Part shown: positions 1 to 5,268 of the stretch, piece by piece | How positions within the stretch are numbered: position 1 is the stretch's first letter | Layout of the letters: each line of letters begins with the position of its first letter | Origin: Archaeoglobus_B sp964471215 | GTDB taxonomy: Archaea > Halobacteriota > Archaeoglobi > Archaeoglobales > Archaeoglobaceae | Assembly: GCA_964471215.1 (NCBI GenBank) | Contig: CAYYFC010000034.1 | Coordinates: 1 to 16,291 of the forward strand | DNA length: 16,291 nt | Reading direction: 5' to 3' | The notes under the pieces: model-generated | What the model was told of the DNA's origin: nothing | The model's database searches: none | Seen by the model: the letters and a program-made list of their open reading frames with translations, nothing else | Position numbers and translations under genes: made by a program

Positions 1-150
1 GGGAACTATAGCCCACCTCTCCGCCTTGCGGACAGGTGGGTTTAACGGGGTGCTGACCCACCCTGTGTATATCCGATGAGGAGCGAGGCTGAGGATATGC
101 ACAAACCTTCCCGCAAGGAATCCTCGCACTTCAGTGCGGGGAGGAGGTCA
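1..150 (+). mobile_element. IS200/IS605-type right end with tnpB guide-RNA (omega RNA-like) scaffold, cut by window start
   Basis: This stretch reads like the 3' part of an IS200/IS605 element, where the RNA used by TnpB is made. A first stem pairs CCCACCT (about 14-20) with AGGTGGG (about 35-41). A terminal hairpin follows: CCTCGCAC, loop TTCA, GTGCGGGG (about 122-140), then GGAGGTCA ending at 150. That order (stem, GGAATCC, terminal hairpin, GGAGGTCAA) is typical of tnpB right ends. A second, degraded copy lies at 7973-8094 and a 20-base terminal fragment at 3530-3549, so it is a repeated family here. tnpB itself would lie to the left, outside the window; whether bases 1-45 still code for the TnpB tail cannot be decided. 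By analogy with known TnpB systems the guide would start just after 150. Confidence 0.72.
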
Positions 151-394
151 AAGCCTTACCTTCTAACTCTAATTCCCTATTCCAGTACTTTTCCCTTATT
201 TTAAGTTTGGCTGTGTATGTCCTGAATTCCTTACCTATTAAATCGTTAAAATTGCTCGATAGAATTATCTTGGGACTTATGTATTGTTCCCCGTTCAATT
301 TTCTGTAACGTTTTCCTACTTTTCTAATCTTGGGATCCCATCCCCAGTTCGTATCCACTTCAACATCTTCCAACTCTAATACCCCTACCTCCAA
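131..394 (-). CDS. small hypothetical protein (87 aa) with 3' end inside the IS right end
   Basis: I do not recognise the family. The product is highly charged (Lys/Arg/Glu rich), with no signal peptide, membrane segment or cysteine motif; the central part reads QYISPKIIL then LIGKEF, as in small beta-rich archaeal proteins. The first start is TTG at 394, which overlaps the GGAGGT sequence; no ATG is in frame upstream, so the true start is uncertain. The last six or seven codons (LTSSPH) are read antisense through the terminal hairpin of the IS200/IS605-type element ending near 150. The original C-terminus was therefore probably displaced by the insertion, and the gene may be truncated. Codon use is purine-rich as in host genes. 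Confidence 0.5.
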   Translation of the reverse strand: MEVGVLELEDVEVDTNWGWDPKIRKVGKRYRKLNGEQYISPKIILSSNFNDLIGKEFRTYTAKLKIREKYWNRELELEGKALTSSPH

Positions 395-487
395 TATATC
401 ACCTACTAAATACTTTATTTAAAATATTAAATAAAATATCTAAAATGAAAATTAAAATCCTGGTCACCAAGTACTAGGAATCATTGG

Positions 488-655
488 TTAAAGTTCCACA
501 AATTCTTCCCATTCCTTTGCAAAGTGTTTTAAAATCTCAGAAAAACGTAAGCTTAGTTTATATCCTTCCTCAGTCTTTTCAACCATTCCAGAACTTACAA
601 GCTTTTCAAGCATATGATACACCTGGATCCCATACTTGGCTTCTAGATTCTTTGC
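488..655 (-). pseudogene. winged-helix regulator fragment (C-terminal part, no start codon)
   Basis: Read on the minus strand from 655 to the TAA at 488-490, 55 codons give a peptide that looks like the second half of an ArsR/MarR-like winged helix: KYGIQVYHMLEKLVSSGMVE, then KTEEGYKLSL and a helical tail ending KEWEEFVEL. The pattern (recognition helix, L-x-x-L-V-x-x-G-x-V-E-x-x, wing) is typical of archaeal HTH proteins. An in-frame TAG lies directly upstream (656-658) and there is no start codon before the recognition helix. I infer a decayed remnant of a regulator; the family assignment rests on pattern only. Confidence 0.45.
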
Positions 656-804
656 CTATTGGTAATTAGGTTATCATGGTATAAAGATACTTTTGATTTA
701 AACCTTATTAATATAATAATTTTTATATTTTTAAATTATAAATAAAGAGTACAGAAAACCCTGCTAGAATATCGAATAAATTTTTTGGTAATTAAATTAT
801 TTAC

Positions 805-814
805 ATTATAAAAA
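805..814 (+). promoter_or_regulatory. TATA box candidate for hairpin leader / secreted-protein gene
   Basis: ATTATAAAAA lies 25-30 bases upstream of position 836-840, the usual archaeal TATA-to-start distance. It would start a transcript at the foot of the 840-881 hairpin and leave a leader of about 75 bases before the TTG at 914. Confidence 0.4.
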
Positions 815-835
815 AAATCAAAATAGAACGTATAA

Positions 836-885
836 TAGCCACCGGAGCGCAGACGGGTTATGTGAAGACATGTTGCCGGTGATCT
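836..885 (+). ncRNA. hairpin leader or small RNA candidate
   Basis: CACCGG (840-845) pairs with CCGGTG (876-881). Inside, ATGT (860-863) pairs with ACAT (868-871) around the loop GAAG. The 5' side of the internal loop is 14 bases and G-rich, the 3' side 4 bases. The block is far more GC-rich than the AT-rich surroundings and begins where the TATA box at 805-814 predicts transcription start. It could be a regulatory 5' leader of the gene at 914 or a small RNA of its own. It does not match a riboswitch class that I can recall. Confidence 0.38.
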
Positions 886-913
886 CGTTAAAGGTTGGAG
901 ATAAAGAAGTTTA

Positions 914-1156
914 TTGGCGAGAGTTATTTCGATTTATTTAATATTAGCAATAGCAGTAATTACAACGGCACGGGCAATTACATTTGATTTTATAAGCGGT
1001 TCTGAACTAAACAGCTTCGAAAAACTGATGATAGACGAGAACGGAAATTTTTCAGCATTGAATACATTTCTTGCAACTATAACAATAGAAGACGGATTTC
1101 TTAAATTAAAAAACGGAAAGAATTTGCCAGCCGTAGCACTGCCCTATAACAATTAA
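914..1156 (+). CDS. small secreted or membrane-anchored hypothetical protein (80 aa)
   Basis: The product begins with a short positive region (AR) followed by about 15 hydrophobic residues and a small-residue stretch (VISIYLILAIAVITTARA), a typical Sec signal peptide with a possible cleavage after ARA near residue 21. The mature part is about 60 residues, acidic, with no cysteines, and I recognise no family. The start is TTG at 914; the only Shine-Dalgarno-like sequence is GGAGA at 897-901, rather far upstream. The abrupt end after LPAVALPYNN suggests that it may be the N-terminal remnant of a larger exported protein. The structured leader at 836-885 lies directly upstream. Confidence 0.45.
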   Translation: MARVISIYLILAIAVITTARAITFDFISGSELNSFEKLMIDENGNFSALNTFLATITIEDGFLKLKNGKNLPAVALPYNN

Positions 1157-1242
1157 GTATACATCGTTAAGGTTCAATTGCGTGTGATATGCTGTGATTC
1201 ATGTTTGTTGTCATAACAAATCTCGATTGTGAAAGAGAAAGG

Positions 1243-1250
1243 TTAAATTA
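1243..1250 (+). promoter_or_regulatory. TATA box for cutA
   Basis: TTAAATTA is centred 27 bases upstream of the cutA ATG at 1273, so the transcript would begin at or next to the start codon (leaderless or nearly so). Confidence 0.45.
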
Positions 1251-1272
1251 GGTTCGTTAAGAATTAAAGGAT

Positions 1273-1581
1273 ATGTTCATATTCGTATACATGACGGCAG
1301 GGAGTGAAGAGGAGGCGGTAAAGATTGCTAGATATCTTCTGGAAAAAAGGCTCATAGCATGCGCAAACATATTCCCTATAAGATCTATGTACTGGTGGGA
1401 GGGTAAGATAGAGGATGATAGAGAATTTGCGATAATAGCGAAAACGAGGGCAGATAAGTTCAAGGACTTGAAGGAGGAGGTGAAAAGGATTCACAGCTAT
1501 ACTACACCGTGCATATGTTCGTTCGTTGTTGAGGAGGGTTTGAGGGAATTCCTGGACTGGATTGATGGAACGGTAGAATGA
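1273..1581 (+). CDS. cutA: CutA1 divalent-ion tolerance protein
   Basis: CutA1 proteins are small trimeric ferredoxin-like proteins that bind Cu(II) and other ligands; a role in metal tolerance is reported in bacteria, but the archaeal role is not settled. The 102-residue length is normal for the family. Visible family blocks are YMTAGSEEEA near the N-terminus, RLIACANIFPIRSMYWWEGK (central), KT at about 57-58, and HSYTTPCI, where CutA has the conserved H-x-Y-x-x-P-x-I. The start ATG at 1273 follows a TATA box at 1243-1250. The stop overlaps the start of the next gene (ATGA at 1578-1581), which implies cotranscription and translational coupling with the nucleotidyltransferase. Confidence 0.93.
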   Translation: MFIFVYMTAGSEEEAVKIARYLLEKRLIACANIFPIRSMYWWEGKIEDDREFAIIAKTRADKFKDLKEEVKRIHSYTTPCICSFVVEEGLREFLDWIDGTVE

Positions 1582-2273
1582 GGGTCGCTACTTACGACAG
1601 CAGAGGTGAGGTAATATACGACAGTGAGCACTGGAGAACTCTTAAAGCTAAGAGAAAGAGGGCACTGGATGTTATGAGCAGGTTGAGGGATTTTGGGATA
1701 GATTCTATCGTTTACGGTTCAGTTGCCAGGGGTGATGTGAGCAGCACGAGCGATGTGGATATGTTCATACCATATCAAATACCATCATACAGAATCGAAA
1801 TAGCACTTGAGTGCTTCGAAATAATTGAGAGGAGGATAGTTCAGGCGACACCAAATTACGCCATAAAGGGTGAGTTCCTTCTCGACGAAAACACAACTGT
1901 AAGCTTTCCTCTTGTTAAGATGAAGGAGAAGGAACTTGATTTCTATAAGTTCGGTGGATGTATAGGTTACGATGAACTCATAAGGGATCTGAGGGTTGCC
2001 GGAGTTGATAAGAGATTAGTTCTGATAATACCGACAGACAGAGGGCATTTAGAAGTTCCAATAAACGAAGTTCAGCCGAGTTACGTGGCAAAGATTCTAA
2101 ATGTCGGACTGGAAATAGTTGAGGAGAGGATAAGAGTTCTTGAGAGGAGAAGGGAGATAGGGAGGACAGGTGTATTCCTTTTTGAAAAGGTACCTGCCGA
2201 TTCAAGCTTTGAGGCTTTTTTAAAGGAAATAGCAAAGGAAAATCCTATGATAAGAAAAAGGCTCAAGCTCTAA
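1578..2273 (+). CDS. archaeal nucleotidyltransferase-domain protein (Pol beta superfamily)
   Basis: Residues 47-53 are GSVARGD and 58-61 SDVD, the G-S-x-A-R-G ... S-D-x-D signature of minimal and Pol beta-type nucleotidyltransferases, where the two Asp bind catalytic metal. Residues 20-45 form a helical lead-in. The part after residue 65 (about 165 residues) matches no toxin or CCA-enzyme layout I can name; it contains a charged helical segment (EIVEERIRVLERRREIGRTG). At 231 aa it is larger than MNT-type antitoxins, and no HEPN partner is next to it, so a toxin-antitoxin role is not supported. The substrate is unknown. It is coupled to cutA by the ATGA overlap, and its 3' end overlaps that of the convergent transporter gene by 11 bases. 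Confidence 0.8.
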   Translation: MRVATYDSRGEVIYDSEHWRTLKAKRKRALDVMSRLRDFGIDSIVYGSVARGDVSSTSDVDMFIPYQIPSYRIEIALECFEIIERRIVQATPNYAIKGEFLLDENTTVSFPLVKMKEKELDFYKFGGCIGYDELIRDLRVAGVDKRLVLIIPTDRGHLEVPINEVQPSYVAKILNVGLEIVEERIRVLERRREIGRTGVFLFEKVPADSSFEAFLKEIAKENPMIRKRLKL

Positions 2274-2964
2274 CCGGAACGGGTTTCAGCTTAAGGACGG
2301 CGGTAGCGAAGTATATAAAGGGTGTATCTAGAACTGCTATAACGACCTTTATCAGATACTGACCGGCTATCATTCCCAGAAGAACCTCGTTTGGAACTAT
2401 ACCGTAAAAAGCAAGTGTTATGAATATGCACGTGTCTATCGCCTGTGATACCATCGTAGATAGGTTGTTTCTTAGCCAGAGAAACCTTCCTCTTGTCTTC
2501 TCCTTCCAGAAGTGAAAGGCGTAGACGTCGTGTATCTGAGATACTAGGTATGCAGTCATAGATGCAAGGATTATTCTGGGTGTGTAGATAAATATCCTGT
2601 TGAAGGATTCCGATATCTCGATGTTCTGAGGAATCTCCGCAGGTTTCCATACAACAGCTATTGCAATTGCAACAAGCGCAATTATGTTCACGAGAAATCC
2701 AGTTATGACTGCTTTTTTTCCGTATTCCTTCCCGTATATCTCACATATAATGTCTGTTACGAGAAATGTTGATGAGTAGACTATTACTCCTGCCGGAACT
2801 ATAAGATCTCCAACCATTACGAGTTTTCTGCATATCACGTTCGCTATCACTATCAGTGATGCGAATACGCCTATTGCAATCTCAACACCGTATCTTCTAG
2901 AGACGGTTGTGGTGAGGGCGACTATGAACAGAGTGGCAAGAGCCCAGAGTGTGAATTCGAGCAT
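2263..2964 (-). CDS. yhhQ: YhhQ/VUT-family queuosine-archaeosine precursor transporter
   Basis: This is an integral membrane protein of the DUF165/VUT family, whose E. coli member YhhQ imports 7-deazapurine precursors (preQ0/preQ1). In an archaeon the likely role is salvage of precursors for archaeosine. I see about six hydrophobic segments and family blocks: VPAGVIVYSSTFLVTDIICE followed by YGKEYGKKAV, IILASMTAYLVSQIHDVYAF, LWLRNNLSTMVSQAIDTCIF, and a C-terminal LDTPFIY. The open frame extends up to 3039, but ATG at 2964 is the better start: the extra 25 residues are hydrophilic and run through a TATA box at 2986-2993 that lies 25 bases before this ATG. This gives 233 residues, normal for the family. 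The end overlaps the nucleotidyltransferase gene by 11 bases. Confidence 0.9.
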   Translation of the reverse strand: MLEFTLWALATLFIVALTTTVSRRYGVEIAIGVFASLIVIANVICRKLVMVGDLIVPAGVIVYSSTFLVTDIICEIYGKEYGKKAVITGFLVNIIALVAIAIAVVWKPAEIPQNIEISESFNRIFIYTPRIILASMTAYLVSQIHDVYAFHFWKEKTRGRFLWLRNNLSTMVSQAIDTCIFITLAFYGIVPNEVLLGMIAGQYLIKVVIAVLDTPFIYFATAVLKLKPVPVRA

Positions 2965-2985
2965 AGATCTGACTAAACCAATCTC

Positions 2986-2993
2986 TTTAAAAA
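2986..2993 (-). promoter_or_regulatory. TATA box for the yhhQ-type gene
   Basis: On the minus strand the sequence is TTTTTAAA, centred about 25 bases before the ATG at 2964, predicting a leaderless mRNA and fixing the start codon. Confidence 0.55.
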
Positions 2994-3199
2994 CCTTTGG
3001 ATGACTTTTCCGAAATTTACATCGCTTTTTATCGATCACTTATGCAAAATCCGTAAGGATAAAAAATCTCTGCTTCTTATATGCGGACTTAGAAAACCCA
3101 GTTAAAAATGTTCTCAGCCTTCTAATATATTTTTTAATTGTATTAAAAATAAATAATCTTGATACATTATAAATATTTAATATGACAGATTAAGAGTGT
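2994..3199. other. AT-rich intergenic stretch
   Basis: No gene is visible. The stretch from about 3120 to 3185 is strongly A/T rich and contains the TATA-like sequence that would serve the structured region starting near 3200; the left part contains the upstream region of the yhhQ-type gene. Confidence 0.4.
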
Positions 3200-3450
3200 T
3201 TAAGTGTGAATGAGAGAAGTAATGGCTAATCTCGTGAGGGCATCGATATCACACTCCTTGCTTGGAGCTTGCCTTTTAAGGAGTGAAGCCACCTCTCGAA
3301 ACATCTTTATTTCATCCTTCTTATCCCTCTCTTAGAGGATTGCTCTGACCAGGCCCAATGACGAAGGCATGAGACGGGGAGAGCATGTCCTCTCGGGGAA
3401 CCTTAGAACTTTTACGGTAGTTCCGAAAGTTGGCAATTTTGTCAACCTAA
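3200..3450 (+). ncRNA. structured RNA candidate, possibly IS605-type relic
   Basis: A chain of stems is visible: GTGTGA (3204-3209) with TCACAC (3249-3254) enclosing GAGA/TCTC (3212-3215, 3230-3233); CACTCCTT (3251-3258) with AAGGAGTG (3278-3285); CCTCT/AGAGG (3326-3338); GAGAG/CTCTC (3379-3383, 3390-3394); AACTTT/AAAGTT (3407-3412, 3426-3431) with an inner CGG/CCG; and TTGGC/GTCAA (3430-3445). The first and second stems share bases, so they may alternate. A TATA-like ATTATAAATATTTAA near 3167-3181 is suitably placed for a start near 3200. The order CTGACC ... GGGGAACC ... hairpin ... GTCAA vaguely resembles the tnpB guide-RNA scaffolds at 1-150 and 7973-8094, so it may be a diverged IS605-type relic. 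Identity is unproven. Confidence 0.4.
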
Positions 3451-3529
3451 ATGGGATTGAGTATTTATTTCTATTTTTTGAAATATTAAATTTTTATCTC
3501 AATTGAATGCTAAAATTTCAGATCTACTG

Positions 3530-3549
3530 TTCAGAGCGAGAGGAGGTCA
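3530..3549 (+). mobile_element. terminal remnant of an IS200/IS605-type right end
   Basis: TTCAGAGCGAGAGGAGGTCA matches the terminal 21 bases of the right end at 130-150 (TTCAGTGCGGGGAGGAGGTCA region) with two substitutions and one gap. The 5' arm of the terminal hairpin is gone. The remnant ends exactly where the homology of the DUF58 pseudogene begins, and its AGGAGGT mimics a ribosome binding site before the GTG at 3550. Confidence 0.55.
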
Positions 3550-4190
3550 GTGATAGTTTTTGGACTTCTACTCGCATCCAGAGAACTTATACTCGTACCC
3601 TTAATATTCTTAGCCATTCCATATTCTATTCGAATAAGATCAGTTGTTTCGAGACATCCACATGCAGAATTCGTTAGAGAAGTGTTTGGAATGGAGATAA
3701 ACATGGAATGCGTGGGATTCTGGATTTTAAATGCAATGCACAGATTACCTAATGTATTTGAAGTCGTTGAAGGTTCAAATGCAGTTTCAAGCTTTGTAAT
3801 CGGTAAGAAAAATGTCGCTATCAGGGGCAAGATCTCTTAGAAGGGGTGTTTTTTCACTGAACGAGCTTTACGTTGAGAAGGAGCATCCATTCTTCGTAAC
3901 GAAATCACACGAAAAATTTGAGCTAGATATCAGGATTGAAATAAAGCAGAAGCTCAGGAGAATTGTGAGGATTGAAATGGCAAGAACCGTTGCAAAATTA
4001 CAACTTCCAGATGTCGATATATCGAGGATAGGATTTCCTGACACGAACTTCAGGGAGATAAAGGAATACGTTCACAGAGCTTATAAAATTCATAAACTGG
4101 AAGGCTACGGCAAGGTTTAACAGATTAATTGTTAACAAGTACGAGGTTGAGGGGAAGAGGACTTCTCCATATAAAATAGTGGCAGGGGCA
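3550..4190 (+). pseudogene. DUF58-domain protein pseudogene, truncated and frameshifted
   Basis: Three frames read in succession give a DUF58 protein. Frame one (3550-3835) has the two hydrophobic N-terminal segments of the family (VFGLLLASRELILVPLIFLA) and a beta-rich part. Frame two (from about 3830 to 4085) has RRGVFSLNELYVEKEHPF, the R-R-G-V-(Y/F)-x-L motif, and later FREIKEYV. Frame three (about 4085-4190) has YKFINWKATAR-like KFINWKATARFNRLIVNKYE then VEGKRT, the DUF58 hallmark. Frameshifts are needed near 3835 and 4085. The 5' end is replaced by the IS605-type right-end remnant (3530-3549) and homology ends after KRT near 4163; the von Willebrand-like remainder is missing. DUF58 genes usually sit beside a MoxR ATPase; none is here. 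It cannot make the full protein. Confidence 0.8.
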
Positions 4191-4194
4191 TAAA

Positions 4195-4202
4195 CTTTTA
4201 AG
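4195..4202 (+). promoter_or_regulatory. TATA box for the RNA at 4224
   Basis: CTTTTAAG, in the context AAACTTTTAAGTA, is centred about 25-26 bases upstream of G4224, exactly the first base of the outer stem of the structured RNA candidate. Confidence 0.5.
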
Positions 4203-4223
4203 TATAGCGAAGTGTAACTTTTC

Positions 4224-4322
4224 GTGGCGAGATATAGCCCTGCGAGGTGATGGGAGCAATACTCCAAGCCTCGTAGGGTTAGACGTAGATGGGAGCTCCG
4301 TTCCGTTGGGCCCAACTGCCAC
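4224..4322 (+). ncRNA. independent structured RNA candidate (about 99 nt)
   Basis: The 5' end GTGGC (4224-4228) pairs with GCCAC (4318-4322), closing a compact fold. Inside, CCCTGCGAGG (4238-4247) pairs with CCTCGTAGGG (4269-4278) over 10 pairs including one G-U, capped by a nested GGAG/CTCC hairpin (4253-4256, 4262-4265) with loop CAATA. A third helix is possible at the self-complementary GTTGGGCCCAAC (4305-4316). The block is GC-rich between AT-rich flanks and has its own TATA box (4195-4202). It ends before the TATA box of the next gene, so it is a transcription unit of its own. It is not a tRNA (no T-arm GTTCRA), 5S, SRP or RNase P RNA that I can recognise. The first hairpin starts TATAGCCC, like the omega RNA-like copy at 7973, perhaps by chance. 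Confidence 0.5.
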
Positions 4323-4347
4323 CCACACACGATACCTAGGGAAGGTA

Positions 4348-4355
4348 TTTATATA
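4348..4355 (+). promoter_or_regulatory. TATA box for the CBS regulator - tiaS pair
   Basis: TTTATATA is centred 24 bases before the ATG at 4375, predicting a leaderless transcript and arguing against the longer open frame from TTG 4306. Confidence 0.6.
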
Positions 4356-4374
4356 TCTCATGCTATTAACCATT

Positions 4375-5268
4375 ATGGTGTTAGGATTAACCCAAATTCA
4401 GAAGGATATACTGTACGCACTGATAACACTGTATAAAAAGAAAAAGGGAATGCCCGTAAAAGGAGAGGAGATATCTGAACTTATAAATAGAAATCCGGGA
4501 ACAATAAGAAATCAGATGCAGGCTCTGAGAGCACTGGGTCTTGTAGAAGGAGCACCTGGCCCCAAAGGAGGGTACAGACCAACTGGAAAGGCATTTGAAC
4601 TTCTGTCAATAACAAGGCCAGAGAAATCAGTTAGGGTTCCCGTTATAGTTAATGGAATACTAATGGAGGATCTCAGTGCTGAGGAGATGATTTTACCATC
4701 TCTATCTCATCCAGAGGTCTGCGAGGCAAGGGTTAAGATCATAGGTGATATAAGGGGGATAATGCCGAACGATGAGGTGATAATAGGTCCAACCCCTGTA
4801 AACGAAATGCTCGTATATGGAAGCGTTATGGGAAGGGATGACATCGAGAACATGCTGATAGTTTCGATAAACAAGATATTTGCACTTCCCAAAGACAGAG
4901 TTGGTGAGCATATGAGCTCACCGATCATAACGGTAGATGCTGATGACAGCATAAGGGATGCTTCAAAGGTTCTGGTTGAAAACAAAATACACAGGGCACC
5001 GGTTAAGGAAGGAGATAAATTTGTCGGAATATTTTCACTTGGAAATGCTGTGAGAGCGTTTATAGAGGGGAAGGCTGGTGAGAAGGTAAGGGAGTTCATG
5101 GATCCCAAGGTTGTAATGGTCGAGAGGGATACGAAGATAAGAGAGGCCTTGAGGATAATGAGGGATGAAGGGGTCAGACTTATAATAGTGACAGAAGACG
5201 GTAAACCAGTCGGTGTTATTACGGATTACCAGATACTCACAAGACTTGCACCGGAACAAGTGAGATGA
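4375..5268 (+). CDS. winged-helix transcriptional regulator with C-terminal CBS pair
   Basis: The layout fits archaeal predicted regulators of the COG2524 type. Residues 6-80 form a winged helix (IQKDILYALI, then EISELINRNPGTIRNQMQAL as the DNA-reading part, LVEGAPGPKGGYRPT as the wing). Residues 85-165 are an uncharacterised middle domain. Two CBS repeats follow at about 176-230 (VGEHMSSPIITVDADDSI ... HRAPVKEGDKFVGIFS) and 238-290 (VREFMDPKVVMVERDTKI ... KPVGVITDYQIL). Such pairs bind adenine nucleotides or similar ligands. I chose ATG 4375 (297 aa) because of the TATA box at 4348-4355; the 23 extra upstream codons run through the promoter. The stop overlaps the start of tiaS (ATGA at 5265-5268), so it is cotranscribed and possibly regulates its own operon. 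The ligand is unknown. Confidence 0.85.
   Translation: MVLGLTQIQKDILYALITLYKKKKGMPVKGEEISELINRNPGTIRNQMQALRALGLVEGAPGPKGGYRPTGKAFELLSITRPEKSVRVPVIVNGILMEDLSAEEMILPSLSHPEVCEARVKIIGDIRGIMPNDEVIIGPTPVNEMLVYGSVMGRDDIENMLIVSINKIFALPKDRVGEHMSSPIITVDADDSIRDASKVLVENKIHRAPVKEGDKFVGIFSLGNAVRAFIEGKAGEKVREFMDPKVVMVERDTKIREALRIMRDEGVRLIIVTEDGKPVGVITDYQILTRLAPEQVR

Larger units (their letters stand above)
395..835. other. AT-rich spacer between the IS-flanked ORF and the hairpin leader
   Basis: Apart from the winged-helix fragment (488-655) this stretch has no convincing gene. It is rich in A/T runs (for example around 410-445, 700-745 and 780-820), which include possible TATA boxes. The best one, ATTATAAAAA at 805-814, sits about 27 bases before the hairpin at 840. 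Confidence 0.5.

Noticed and set aside
484..669. Plus-strand ORF of 61 aa
   Set aside because: It is antisense to the winged-helix fragment, which has far more protein-like content.
836..885. H/ACA guide RNA or a known riboswitch
   Set aside because: No ACA box after the lower stem, upper stem too short, and no match to fluoride, TPP, SAM, cobalamin or c-di-GMP consensus features I can recall.
1578..2273. MNT/HEPN toxin-antitoxin component
   Set aside because: The protein is twice the usual MNT length and neither neighbour is a HEPN protein (CutA upstream, convergent transporter downstream).
2965..3039. 25-residue N-terminal extension of the yhhQ-type gene
   Set aside because: It is hydrophilic, unlike the family, and contains the TATA box that predicts the start at 2964.
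3334..3507. Open frame through the 3' half of the structured region as a TnpB C-terminus
   Set aside because: The reading is open but I could not match it to TnpB motifs, and no zinc-finger Cys are present.
3812..4120. Separate 102-aa gene starting at ATG 3812
   Set aside because: Its content (RRGVFSL, FREIKEYV) continues the DUF58 protein of the preceding frame and is continued by a third frame; it is a pseudogene segment.
4224..4322. tRNA or 5S rRNA
   Set aside because: No T-arm GTTCRA, no D-arm pattern and no 5S loop sequences; the fold has a different order of stems.
4306..4374. N-terminal extension of the CBS regulator from TTG 4306
   Set aside because: These codons run through the TATA box at 4348-4355 and part of the RNA candidate; the ATG at 4375 is at the right distance for a leaderless start.
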